This document shows, piece after piece, positions 24,533 to 33,433 of a stretch of 64,000 nt of DNA. This DNA is from Collinsella sp. TF05-9AC (lineage in GTDB: Bacteria; Actinomycetota; Coriobacteriia; Coriobacteriales; Coriobacteriaceae). The notes under the pieces were generated by a model. It saw only the letters and a program-made list of their open reading frames with translations, made no database searches and was not told where the DNA came from. Numbering within the stretch: position 1 is the first letter of the stretch; every line of letters starts with the position of its first letter. Location of the stretch: contig NZ_QSSH01000003.1 of assembly GCF_003438495.1 (NCBI RefSeq), forward strand, positions 3,993-67,992. Reading direction: 5' to 3'. Made by a program: the position numbers and the translations under genes.

Positions 24533-25894
24533 TTGTCTCGACTGAACAAAGGGGCCGCGGAGCAGCATTTTCCACTGCCCGCCTTGCTCCAAAAGCTAGT
24601 CTGCGTCATGGCCGTGGCGCTCGCGCTGGTTTGCGCGGGGGCATATGCGCCCACGACCGCCCAGGCGCTTGAGACCGCAAAGATTACCGCCCGACCCAAC
24701 ACCGGTTCGGGCAGCGCTGTGGTCGGCGGTACCGAGACGCGCATTACCTGGGAGGTCCAAGCCGATGCCGATGAGGAGCTGAGCGGTCTTTCGCTGACGT
24801 TTGTCGACGGCACGACGTTTGGTATCGATGACACGCGATTGACGATGCTCTCGGGCGAGGACCTCATGGATCGTACGCCCATGAAGCCCACGTGCAAGGC
24901 TGACGGCCAGACGCTCAAGATTGACTTTGGCGAGACGGCGCCTGCCGGCGGCTTTTTCCGTGTCGAGGTTTACGGCGTGACGTTTCCCGTCGAGGGCGGC
25001 GATGAGGCCTTTAGCGGCACCTATACGCTTGCCGACGGTTCGACCAAGAAGATTTCCAAGATTCCTTCCGTCGAGATTAAGGGCGTGACGGCATTCGATA
25101 ACTTCCTGGCCGACCTTAAGGAACAGCCGTGGGTCGAGGCATGGAATTCCAACATGTTCCTTCGCCTGTTCCTGAACCCGGTCATTTTGGTCCAGAGCCT
25201 GCCGATCGTCTTTAAGGGCTTCCTTATGTCGCTCTCGATCGTGCTCGTGGCATTTCCGTTGGCCATTCCCTTTGGCTTTGCGCTGTCGCTCATGCGCATT
25301 TCCAAGTCGCGCATCCTTCGTTGTCTTGCCGGCATCTATGTGAATATCATCCGCGGCACGCCGGCGTTCCTGCAGATCTACATTGCGTTCTTTGGCCTGC
25401 CGCTTGCCGGTGTCAAGGTTGACGACTACGTCTTGGGCGTTATCGTCATGGCCATGAACTCGTCTGCGTACCTGTGCGAGATCTTCCGTGCCGGTATTCA
25501 GTCGATCCCCAAGGGTCAAAACGAGGCTGCTCGCTCGCTGGGCATGAATGCCTTCCAGACGCTGCTCTACGTTATGATTCCGCCGACGTTCCGCAATGTC
25601 CTGCCTACGCTGACCAGCGAGTTTATCCTGCTTTACAAGGATACGTCGCTGCTTGCCGCCGTGGGCGTGGTCGAGATCGTCATGAACGCCCGCACCATCG
25701 TGGCAACAACGGGCTCCATTACGCCGTATGTGGTTGCCGCCCTGTTCTATCTGGTCATTACCCTGCCGCTTGCGCGCTTGGTGAGCGGTCTTGAGGCGAG
25801 GCTGCTGGGTACGGCCGAAACCAAAAAGAAGCGTCCCACCAAGAGCGCCGGACAGGTTGTCGCGACGCCCGCCGACCATATCGCTGGTCTGTAA
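24533..25894 (+). CDS. Amino-acid ABC transporter permease with N-terminal extracytoplasmic domain
   Basis: The membrane channel of the amino-acid importer. The 453-residue protein is about twice the usual size. Residues about 17-45 look like a signal or first membrane segment (LVCVMAVALALVCAGAYAP). Residues about 50-200 form a beta-rich, Ig-like exported domain. Membrane segments follow from about 215, with the permease motif EAARSLGMNAFQTLLYVMIP that contacts the ATPase. TTG 24533 is chosen because ATAGGAGCC lies just upstream. The exported domain is unusual for this family and could interact with the binding lipoprotein. The ATPase gene follows after 12 bases. Confidence 0.9.
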   Translation: MSRLNKGAAEQHFPLPALLQKLVCVMAVALALVCAGAYAPTTAQALETAKITARPNTGSGSAVVGGTETRITWEVQADADEELSGLSLTFVDGTTFGIDDTRLTMLSGEDLMDRTPMKPTCKADGQTLKIDFGETAPAGGFFRVEVYGVTFPVEGGDEAFSGTYTLADGSTKKISKIPSVEIKGVTAFDNFLADLKEQPWVEAWNSNMFLRLFLNPVILVQSLPIVFKGFLMSLSIVLVAFPLAIPFGFALSLMRISKSRILRCLAGIYVNIIRGTPAFLQIYIAFFGLPLAGVKVDDYVLGVIVMAMNSSAYLCEIFRAGIQSIPKGQNEAARSLGMNAFQTLLYVMIPPTFRNVLPTLTSEFILLYKDTSLLAAVGVVEIVMNARTIVATTGSITPYVVAALFYLVITLPLARLVSGLEARLLGTAETKKKRPTKSAGQVVATPADHIAGL

Positions 25895-25906
25895 GGAGGT
25901 TCTATT

Positions 25907-26659
<753 letters not shown>

Positions 26660-26684
26660 CCGCTTTATATGACTGACATAGCAG

Positions 26685-26720
26685 AAAACGGGAGCCGGAT
26701 GTGATCCGGCTCCCGTTTTT
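26685..26720 (+). terminator. Terminator of the amino-acid transporter operon
   Basis: A 16-bp perfect stem (AAAACGGGAGCCGGAT / ATCCGGCTCCCGTTTT) with a three-base loop and T run. It also serves the convergent flavodoxin gene. Confidence 0.92.
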
Positions 26721-26776
26721 GTTGGGACGCGAATGTGTTTTGGTGCAGAGCGCGTTACGGGCGGAGCTCATTGCCG

Positions 26777-27196
26777 CTAGACGAGCTCGGCTCCAAGGGC
26801 GCGGCAGGCCGCCTCGCCCTCATCGTCGGGGGCGTCGTAGCAAATGACGGAATCGACGACGTTGACACCTGCCTCGTCGGCATCGGCCTTCCAGTTGTCC
26901 ATCCACTCGCCCTCGGCCCACGAATAAGAGCCAAAGAGGACGACCTTCTTGTCGCCGAGGGTTTCCTTGACTTCGTCCCACATCGGTTGGAACTCATCGT
27001 ATTCAAGCTCCTCGGAGCCCATGGCGGGGCAACCGAAGGCGAAGGCATCATAGTCGGCGGCCCTGTCGGCAGAGAAGTCGGCGCAGGGGATGACTTCGGC
27101 CTCGGCGCCCGCGGACGTGGTGCCCTCGGCAACGAGGTTTGCCATGGCCTCGGTGTTGCCCGTGCCGCTCCAATAGACGACGGCGATCTTGCTCAT
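26777..27196 (-). CDS. Flavodoxin
   Basis: A 139-residue FMN-binding electron carrier. The phosphate loop reads VVYWSGTGNTEAMANLV, and FGCPAMGSEELE and LFGSYSWAEGEWMD are the flavin-contacting loops. The length is right for a short-chain flavodoxin. AAAGGAC precedes ATG 27196. The DUF3793 gene lies 46 bases upstream on the same strand. Flavodoxins often replace ferredoxin when iron is scarce, and an IdeR-like half-site upstream of the pair fits that. Confidence 0.93.
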   Translation of the reverse strand: MSKIAVVYWSGTGNTEAMANLVAEGTTSAGAEAEVIPCADFSADRAADYDAFAFGCPAMGSEELEYDEFQPMWDEVKETLGDKKVVLFGSYSWAEGEWMDNWKADADEAGVNVVDSVICYDAPDDEGEAACRALGAELV

Positions 27197-27242
27197 GTTG
27201 AGTCCTTTCGGTTGTGCGGCGTGCGGCCGCGGTTTGTACGTT

Positions 27243-27944
27243 CTATCGGGTCGCCTGGGCAAGTTGCGCCAAGCTGCAGCCCTGCTGATAGATAAAGGTG
27301 AGGTGTTGGGTGCAGGCACGGTACGCATCAAACGTCGCAAGCGCCTGCTCGACATTATAGACCTTCCAGGCTCCAAAGATCTTGTAGTTCTCGCCACGCT
27401 GGGCGATGAACTCGTATACGTCGTCGTAGGGGTACCCCAGGAAGTAGCCAATTTCGTGTGGAAACTCGCAGGTGCAGCCGTTGTCGCAGTGTGCTTGATG
27501 GTCCAATGCGCATCGGGTTTGGCCGCATGCGCATTCCGCGGCGTTATTGCTTGCGAGCGTGATGCGCGATGCCAGGTGCACAAGACATGCCGAGAGGTTG
27601 CCGGTGTCGTAGCCCTCCTTGGCGAGTGCCGTTTTGGCGCGCGGGTCAGCAAGGTAAGTGGCGAGGCTATTGGGCCGATATGCGTATACGAGCGCCCCGC
27701 AGGGGCGCCAGACCAAAACGCTCAGATGGATGCCGAACGGATTAAGCTCGCGGTTGCACCGGGCGATAACGTTGAGCAGGCGTGCTCGGCGATCCTCGAT
27801 CGCCGCAGTTACGCTTGAGCCGTCTTGATCGACATAGACTCCTGGGTAGGTAAAGAGCGATGCCGGTTTGATGCCCGCGAGCGTGGGGGAGCAGTTGCGC
27901 ACGACTGCCGCCTGAAACGTTGGGATGTCTATGGTTCGAGTCAC
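27243..27944 (-). CDS. DUF3793-family protein
   Basis: A 233-residue cytoplasmic protein of a family without known function. It is usually found in anaerobic Firmicutes and Coriobacteria, often beside flavodoxin genes as here. Visible are HLASRI in the middle, a Cys-rich insert (ECACGQTRC then CDNGCTCE), and FPHEIGYFLGYPYDDVYEF, the most conserved family segment. It starts with GTG after AAGGAGCG. The Cys-rich insert may bind metal. Function is unknown; a link to redox or iron homeostasis is inference. Confidence 0.8.
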   Translation of the reverse strand: MTRTIDIPTFQAAVVRNCSPTLAGIKPASLFTYPGVYVDQDGSSVTAAIEDRRARLLNVIARCNRELNPFGIHLSVLVWRPCGALVYAYRPNSLATYLADPRAKTALAKEGYDTGNLSACLVHLASRITLASNNAAECACGQTRCALDHQAHCDNGCTCEFPHEIGYFLGYPYDDVYEFIAQRGENYKIFGAWKVYNVEQALATFDAYRACTQHLTFIYQQGCSLAQLAQATR

Positions 27945-27967
27945 GACGCTCCTTACGGATCTAAACT

Positions 27968-27983
27968 GTTAGCCTAGGAAAAC
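27968..27983 (-). promoter_or_regulatory. IdeR/DtxR-like half-site upstream of DUF3793-flavodoxin
   Basis: GTTAGCCTAGG contains the conserved core of DtxR/IdeR boxes (TTAGGTTAGGCTAACCTAA) on one half only. Its position in the leader of a flavodoxin operon suggests iron control. The match is partial. Confidence 0.3.
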
Positions 27984-28004
27984 TTATACACGAAAGTAAG
28001 CCTT

Positions 28005-28042
28005 GGTCAACTAAAAAGTTTGAAGAGGGAAACTAATTGACC
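28005..28042. promoter_or_regulatory. Imperfect inverted repeat in the divergent DUF3793/HMA intergenic region
   Basis: GGTCAACTAAAAAGTTT and AAACTAATTGACC form gapped complementary arms. The right arm includes TTGACC (28037-28042), a possible -35 for the HMA gene with TAAGAT at 28063-28068 (20-base spacer, long, as in some metal-controlled promoters). Confidence 0.35.
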
Positions 28043-28071
28043 GAACGGACATGATTTTGGGTTAAGATGGG

Positions 28072-28090
28072 AACACCCCATGGGGGTATC
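28072..28090. promoter_or_regulatory. CsoR-like metal-responsive site
   Basis: The palindrome CCCCATGGGG followed by GTATC resembles CsoR/RcnR-type operators (TACCC...GGGTA). It lies right after the probable -10 of a CxxC heavy-metal-domain protein gene. Confidence 0.4.
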
Positions 28091-28118
28091 TAGATAGGGC
28101 TACTTGAAAGGGGAACGC

Positions 28119-28502
28119 ATGAGTGACTTGCTCAACCCTGCGAATCTCATCGTGCTGGCCGTCATTGCCGTCGGCATGTTTTTTGGGCTGCGTCGCATTG
28201 CGGCGTCGACGCATGGAAAGAGCTGTTGCAGTGATGGCGCGAGCGGCAAGAAAGCCAAGAAGGTTGTGGTGGCAGACACCGACGAGTCCCACTACCCCTA
28301 TCGTGAGGAGCTGCTTATCGGCGGCATGAGCTGCGACGGATGCGCTCGGAATGTGACGAATGCCCTCAATGCGCTTGATGGCGTGTGGGCTACGGTGACG
28401 TATGCGGACCACACGGCACGCGTACGCTCGAAGCGCCCGGTTGATCGCGACACAATCGAGACGGCGGTGAGGGGCGCGGGCTATTACGTTATGAAGATGT
28501 AG
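28119..28502 (+). CDS. Membrane-anchored heavy-metal-associated (HMA) domain protein
   Basis: A 127-residue protein with an N-terminal membrane segment (about 8-26, LIVLAVIAVGMFFGLRRI). A CC pair and charged linker follow, then a C-terminal HMA domain. LLIGGMSCDGCARNVTNAL carries the CxxC metal site, most often for Cu(I). The layout suggests a membrane-tethered metallochaperone or sensor. AAAGGGG precedes ATG 28119. A CsoR-like site lies upstream. No P-type ATPase is adjacent. Metal identity is inferred. Confidence 0.82.
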   Translation: MSDLLNPANLIVLAVIAVGMFFGLRRIAASTHGKSCCSDGASGKKAKKVVVADTDESHYPYREELLIGGMSCDGCARNVTNALNALDGVWATVTYADHTARVRSKRPVDRDTIETAVRGAGYYVMKM

Positions 28503-28663
28503 GCGTTGCCCTCTCCGGCGGATACCGGCCGCCTGCTCATTGTGACTATCGGCATCCAAAAATTTGTGCAAAAAATAACCTTTAGATGCGGCAAAAGTGG
28601 AGTTTGGTGACGGTTCGCGCGGAATTCGTTACCAATTGAGCATCTATTAACCCGTCCAAAAAA

Positions 28664-28692
28664 TTACAGGTGTATATTTATACGCTGATTAT
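28664..28692 (+). promoter_or_regulatory. Probable promoter of the large surface-protein gene
   Basis: TTACAG (28664-28669) and GATTAT (28687-28692) are 17 bases apart, 84 bases before the start codon. The rest of the 273-base gap holds A/T-rich sequence without a gene. Confidence 0.5.
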
Positions 28693-28775
28693 TGCTGTGC
28701 TCAGATTGCAATTAACCGTGGACAGAAATGAAGAATGCTAAAGCTGGGCTTTAGGACAGGGGAGGTTATAGCCTT

Positions 28776-31328
28776 ATGAGACGAGTGGGAGCACTTGGCT
28801 TGGTGGCAGCGCTTGCCGCTATCTTGGTATCGCCGCTGCCGGCGCATGCCGAAGACGCTTCGGGTGCCGTTACCTACAATGCGGGAAATGGGTATTCCTT
28901 TGAAAAGCTCTCGCATCCTACGGTAGGAACGTCGCAGCCGGATGGCATCGTCGACTACCAGGGCGGCGGTGCCGTTGCCGTTCCGGGCGCCGATGGTAAT
29001 ACGGCCAACAACGAAGGCGATCGCGGCCAGAGCTACACTTGGGCGGCTGCGAGCTATGGTGACTGGCTTTATGTGGGCACCTGCTATGCGGCGATGGGCA
29101 ACACGCTGACGCTCATGAACGGCACGCTGGGCGATTCCTTTGATGCCGAGACCATGCGCCTGACGCTGGAGGCCATGTTTAACGGCACCTTCTTCTATGG
29201 ACAGCAGAAGGAGGACGGCACGGCCGACAAGGACAGCGGCGGCATCTTGGTCAAGATCAATACCAAGACCGGTGAGACCAAGCTGCTGCTCTCTGAATCG
29301 CTCAACGGCGTCGCTCCTTTGTTCCGCAATGCCGTGAGCTATAAGGGTAAGCTCTATTTCTGCGGCAGCGTCAGGACCAATGGCGGCAAAGGCGGCCTGC
29401 CTGCTGTATACGAGATCGATCCTAAGACGGATGAGTACAAAGTTGTCTATCAGGGCCTTTCGAGTATGCAGGATTACGGTGCTGCCTACAAGCAGGGCAT
29501 TTCTACCGGTATCCGCGGCATGTGCGTCCATGATGGCCAGCTCGTCATCAGTAATGTGGGTAAAGACGCGAACGGTAATTTTGTGTCGACAATCCTGACG
29601 TCGTCTGACCCCTCGAAGGGCCAGGACAGCTTCACCGAGATTGCCAACTCGGAGACGCTGTTTGGCTATCCGGCGATTCGCTATAAGGACAGCATCTACG
29701 GCGGCGCCATTTGGGATATGGTCTCGTACAATGGCCATCTCTATGCGACCATCTGCACCGGTACGCCCGAGAACGCTCCCGATGATAATTCCATGCAGTC
29801 GTTTGCCATGGTCCGTGGCGACAAGAATGCCGACGGCAGCTATTCGTGGACTCCCATTGTCGGCGATCAGAAGACGGACGGTGCAAAGTACTGCTTTGGC
29901 ATCGATCCTGCCCGTACCCGTTCTGGCGCTGCCAATCTCATCGTCTACAACGACTACCTCTATATCGGTGAATACAACGACGAGGAGATTGCCCTCGAGC
30001 GCATCCTGTTCAACAAATCCAACACCGAAGAGGGCGGCAAGAGCAGCATGGGTGGCGTTGACTGCTCGTTTGTGAATGCCAATCTTGAGCAGTCGGTTAA
30101 CATCTATCGCATGGACAAGGACGAGAACATGGAGCTCGTCGTTGGCGATCGCACCGACATGTTCCCCGAGGGCGGTATTTCCGGCCTGACTTCGGGCTTT
30201 GGCCGAAACGAGAACCAGTACATTTGGCGCATGCAGAAGTTCGACGGCAAGCTGTATATCGGTACCTTTGATACCGCGAGCCTGCTTGAGCCGATCGGCC
30301 AGTTCTCCAATGGCGACATTATCGATATGACGCCCGAGGAGTGGGACTCTCAGGTTCAGCGCCTTAGGGACCTGCTCGATCACCTGCTCGACAAGAAATC
30401 GCCTGACGACCCCATCGTTCCCGTGAACACGCTTGCGGACGATGATTCAAACGAGGCCGTCGAGGTCGATGATTCGAACGAAGCTGCCGAGGTCGATGAT
30501 TCAAACGAGGCCGTCGATGTCGATGACGAGAAGACCGAGGTTGCTAAGGGCTTTGGCGATCTGAGCGATGCGCTGGGGGATGCCGCGGGCGGTCTTTGCG
30601 ATCAGGCCGCGACGATGTCCCAGGACTTTGAGGACGATGCCGCTTATGTCCAGAAGATCGATGGCGAGATCGCGTACTTCAAGTCCTTTGCCGACCAGTA
30701 TCAGGACATGCTCGATAGCTATGAGAGCCTTAGGCAGCAGTACGAGGATGCCTATGGCACCGAGCTGCCGAGCGATATTCAGGATGCGCTCGATAAGCTG
30801 CTGAGCGAGGAGAACCTCAAGAAGCTGCAGAGTGTCCTTACGTGCATGTGTTACCTGCGCGATGCCGAGCGCGGCTTTGATATGTATGTGACCGAGGACG
30901 GCGTGAGCTTTACGACGCTGACGACTAATGGCTTTAACGATCCGTATAACCATGGTCTGCGCACCTTTGCGGTGACCAACCAGGGTCTGTGCCTTGGTAC
31001 CGCCAACCCGTTCTATGGTTGCCAGGTCTGGATCCAGCGCAAGGAGAATTCGGAGAATCCGATTGATCCCGGTACTCCGGATCCGGCGGAACCCACCGAT
31101 CCTTCGCAGCCGGGTGGCGGCAATCAGCCTGGTGGCAGCCAGACGGGCGGCAACGACCAGTCGAGCAGCACCGCGACGACCGTTTCGACGACCACTAAGA
31201 AGACTCCGAAGGACGGCTCGCTGCCTCACGCTGGCGACTCGACCCTCACGCTGGTCTTGGGATTGCTGGTTGCAGCTGCCGCAGTGCTTGGCATTGCTCT
31301 CGTCTTGCGCAAGCGTTCTCGTTGCTAG
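28776..31328 (+). CDS. Large cell-wall-anchored surface protein with propeller-like region
   Basis: An 850-residue exported protein. The signal peptide ends near AHA (residue 25). Residues about 30-540 contain recurring strands ending in WLYVGT, LYFCGS, LVISNV, HLYATI, YLYIGE and LYIGTFD, suggestive of a beta-propeller. Residues 556-582 are an acidic triple repeat. Residues about 600-700 look coiled coil. Near the C-terminus a Pro/Gly/Ser/Thr-rich linker is followed by LPHAGD, a membrane segment and RKRSRC, a sortase-type anchor with a variant motif. GGGGAGG precedes ATG 28776. It likely sits on the cell surface and binds a ligand or polysaccharide; no specific function is known. Confidence 0.8.
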   Translation: MRRVGALGLVAALAAILVSPLPAHAEDASGAVTYNAGNGYSFEKLSHPTVGTSQPDGIVDYQGGGAVAVPGADGNTANNEGDRGQSYTWAAASYGDWLYVGTCYAAMGNTLTLMNGTLGDSFDAETMRLTLEAMFNGTFFYGQQKEDGTADKDSGGILVKINTKTGETKLLLSESLNGVAPLFRNAVSYKGKLYFCGSVRTNGGKGGLPAVYEIDPKTDEYKVVYQGLSSMQDYGAAYKQGISTGIRGMCVHDGQLVISNVGKDANGNFVSTILTSSDPSKGQDSFTEIANSETLFGYPAIRYKDSIYGGAIWDMVSYNGHLYATICTGTPENAPDDNSMQSFAMVRGDKNADGSYSWTPIVGDQKTDGAKYCFGIDPARTRSGAANLIVYNDYLYIGEYNDEEIALERILFNKSNTEEGGKSSMGGVDCSFVNANLEQSVNIYRMDKDENMELVVGDRTDMFPEGGISGLTSGFGRNENQYIWRMQKFDGKLYIGTFDTASLLEPIGQFSNGDIIDMTPEEWDSQVQRLRDLLDHLLDKKSPDDPIVPVNTLADDDSNEAVEVDDSNEAAEVDDSNEAVDVDDEKTEVAKGFGDLSDALGDAAGGLCDQAATMSQDFEDDAAYVQKIDGEIAYFKSFADQYQDMLDSYESLRQQYEDAYGTELPSDIQDALDKLLSEENLKKLQSVLTCMCYLRDAERGFDMYVTEDGVSFTTLTTNGFNDPYNHGLRTFAVTNQGLCLGTANPFYGCQVWIQRKENSENPIDPGTPDPAEPTDPSQPGGGNQPGGSQTGGNDQSSSTATTVSTTTKKTPKDGSLPHAGDSTLTLVLGLLVAAAAVLGIALVLRKRSRC
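30441..30521 (+). repeat. Three tandem 27-base repeats inside the surface-protein gene
   Basis: Units 30441-30467, 30468-30494 and 30495-30521 encode DDSNEAVEV, DDSNEAAEV and DDSNEAVDV. The reading frame is kept, so copy number may vary between strains. Confidence 0.9.
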
Positions 31329-31750
31329 ACTCGACCACGCAGCTCGATGCCTTGGATATCGTCGAAGTTGATGGCGATATCCCTGAGTTTGAGCAGCTTG
31401 AATGCGGGTAACACTTCGTCGAGAATGCCCGTGCGGCTACGATAGCCGTACGTATCGTAATAGGTGACGCGCACCAAGTCGCCACGTTTGAGGCCCTCGA
31501 GCTTTTTCGAAAGCTCGAGGGCTTTTTCTTCCGTGAGCTCGCATTTGGGTTCGACGGTGATTTCCTGCTTACGTACGAGCTCGTAGTATCCCGTGAGGGC
31601 GGCAAAGGGCATAAACTGCGCGGCGCGGCCGGCGCGGACGGAGCCGTTGGCGGTGAGCTTGGGGTCGGCGGATTGACGTCTTCCCTCGGGGTCCGCTAGA
31701 CGTTCAAAAGGCGTCGGTGGCCGCATCGGCTGTTGTTGGGACTTAGGCAC
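31325..31750 (-). CDS. YolD-like family protein
   Basis: A 141-residue protein with the YolD signature GRAAQFMPFAALTGYYELVRKQE. C-terminal strands (RVTYYDTYGYRSRTGIL) resemble an SH3-like barrel. YolD-like genes are typically paired with an error-prone Y-family polymerase. Here the GTG start overlaps the end of the polymerase gene by eight bases, so the two are coupled. Its exact role in SOS mutagenesis is not known. Confidence 0.85.
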   Translation of the reverse strand: MPKSQQQPMRPPTPFERLADPEGRRQSADPKLTANGSVRAGRAAQFMPFAALTGYYELVRKQEITVEPKCELTEEKALELSKKLEGLKRGDLVRVTYYDTYGYRSRTGILDEVLPAFKLLKLRDIAINFDDIQGIELRGRV

Positions 31751-33248
31751 GATGTCCCCCTACCTGATCGTTGCGTTCGCGTGCGGTGGCGCCGGCGGTA
31801 AAGCTCAATCCCTTGACGAGCGCGTTCTTGCCGTACTTGCCCTTCACGGCCAGGACGGCGCGCGCCAGGTCGCGCTCGCGCTCATCGGCCTTAACATCGC
31901 TGAACAGGTCGATAGTGGCAAATTCCTCGGGCATGAGGTTGCCAAATCCCAGGTTGATGCGCTTGATCGGTCGTTTGGGATCGACAGTCTGCGCCCAGAG
32001 CTCATCGAAATAGCCCATGATCTTCTTAAACGAATTGGTGCGCTCGGGCAGCTTGCGCGAGGCGTTGGAGTGCGCAAAGAGCGCGGCATAGCCACCACGC
32101 GGTTTGCCGCCATGCTCTCCCACAAAGATGCCATCGATTGCCTGCGCCTCGCGCACCAGGCGGCGCCGTTCGTCATCGCGCTGGACGGGCTTGGGCGCAC
32201 GGGGCGCGAGTCCGGGGCCGGCGGTTGCGGTGGGTTCGATACTCGACGTGCTTGAGCGTAGGTGTCCGCATCCGTCCACATATTGCGCTGTGCCGCTGGC
32301 GTCGAGGCGGCGTATGTCGGCTCGTTCGCTTGCATAACCCACAAAGAGCGAGATGCTGTCGCACACCACGTGCTTATCGATCAAGTCCAGCACGGCGTTG
32401 TCGACCATCTCGCGCAAGACGGTGTAGGCCTGTTCATAGGCATAGCCTTTCGATAGCACCTGTCCTGTGGTAGTTGAGGTTGCCTGCGGGCGATAGGCTT
32501 GGATATCGGCGATAGTTGTCGGCTCGCGCCCGAAGGCGTGGTCGATGAGATATTCGGCATTGACGCCGAGCTCGTCGTAAAGCAGGTTTTCGTCGAGCGC
32601 GGCGACGCCCATCAGATCGTATACCCCGTACTTTTCGAGGCGGGCTGCCACGCCGGGGCCGATGCCCCAGATGTCGGTGATGGGACGATGGGGCCAGATC
32701 TCCTTGCGAAAGGTCTCGTCGTCGAGTATGCCGATGCGGCTGGGTACGTGCTTGGCGGTAATGTCGAGCGCTACCTTGGCTTGGAATAGGTTGGGGCCGA
32801 TGCCGACCGTCGCCGTGATACCGGTGCGCGCGAGGACCTCATCGCGCAACATGCAGGCAAAGCCTTTGGCATTAGTGTGGTAGAGGTCTAGATAGGGCGT
32901 CACGTCGATAAAGCATTCGTCGATTGAATAGACGTGAATGTCTTGCGGGCTCACGTATTCCAGATAGATGCCGTAGATTTGCGCCGACACTTCCATGTAA
33001 TGCTGCATGCGCGGTACGGCCTTGATGTAGTCGATGCCGTCGGGAATCTCGAACAGACGGCAGCGGTTGTGTATCCCGAGGTCCTTCATGGCCTGTGTGA
33101 TGGCGAGGCAGATGGTCGTGCGCCCGCGCGATTCGTCGGCAACGACCAGGTTGGTGGTGAGTGGGTCGAGTCCGCGGTCGACGCACTCGACGCTGGCGTA
33201 AAACGTCTTAAGGTCGATGCAGATATAGGTGTGACGCTCGTGCCCCAC
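31743..33248 (-). CDS. Y-family (translesion) DNA polymerase, UvrX/YqjW-like
   Basis: An error-prone polymerase for bypass of damaged bases. The 501-residue protein shows the Y-family active site: ICIDLKTFYASVEC (first Asp pair) and YSIDECFIDV (catalytic SxDE). It then has GIGPNLFQAKVALDITAK, the HhH segment IWGIGPGVAARLEKYGV and the little-finger domain. GTG 33248 is preferred since GGAGG lies just before it; an ATG at 33269 is an alternative. An SOS box lies upstream and yolD follows. The central Pro/Ala-rich insert (about residues 340-370) is longer than in DinB. Confidence 0.92.
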   Translation of the reverse strand: MGHERHTYICIDLKTFYASVECVDRGLDPLTTNLVVADESRGRTTICLAITQAMKDLGIHNRCRLFEIPDGIDYIKAVPRMQHYMEVSAQIYGIYLEYVSPQDIHVYSIDECFIDVTPYLDLYHTNAKGFACMLRDEVLARTGITATVGIGPNLFQAKVALDITAKHVPSRIGILDDETFRKEIWPHRPITDIWGIGPGVAARLEKYGVYDLMGVAALDENLLYDELGVNAEYLIDHAFGREPTTIADIQAYRPQATSTTTGQVLSKGYAYEQAYTVLREMVDNAVLDLIDKHVVCDSISLFVGYASERADIRRLDASGTAQYVDGCGHLRSSTSSIEPTATAGPGLAPRAPKPVQRDDERRRLVREAQAIDGIFVGEHGGKPRGGYAALFAHSNASRKLPERTNSFKKIMGYFDELWAQTVDPKRPIKRINLGFGNLMPEEFATIDLFSDVKADERERDLARAVLAVKGKYGKNALVKGLSFTAGATARERNDQVGGHRA

Positions 33249-33277
33249 GCGTCCTCCCATCAAACACATGTTCTTAT

Positions 33278-33291
33278 CGAATACATGTTCG
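33278..33291 (-). promoter_or_regulatory. SOS (LexA) box
   Basis: CGAATACATGTTCG matches the Gram-positive LexA consensus CGAACRNRYGTTCG at 13 of 14 positions and lies 30 bases before the polymerase start. It predicts DNA-damage induction of the polymerase/yolD pair. Confidence 0.8.
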
Positions 33292-33321
33292 ATAATACCC
33301 GCTCATCCGGACATCGTCAAA

Positions 33322-33356
33322 ACCTGCCAAAAAGGGACTGGTTTGTTTTGGTAGGT
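33322..33356. repeat. Short palindrome related to the one at 34020-34081
   Basis: ACCTGCCAAAA and TTTTGGTAGGT form 11-bp arms (one G-U). The arm and loop words (CCTGCCAAAA, AAAGGGAC, TTTTGGTAGG) recur in the palindrome 700 bases away on the other side of the ADH-like gene. Confidence 0.65.
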
Positions 33357-33433
33357 ATGGTCGTGCGGCTGCATCGGGGTTTTAACGCAGCTCTAAAGAG
33401 TGCGAAACAGCCCGGAAAACCTCGCTTCGTAGC

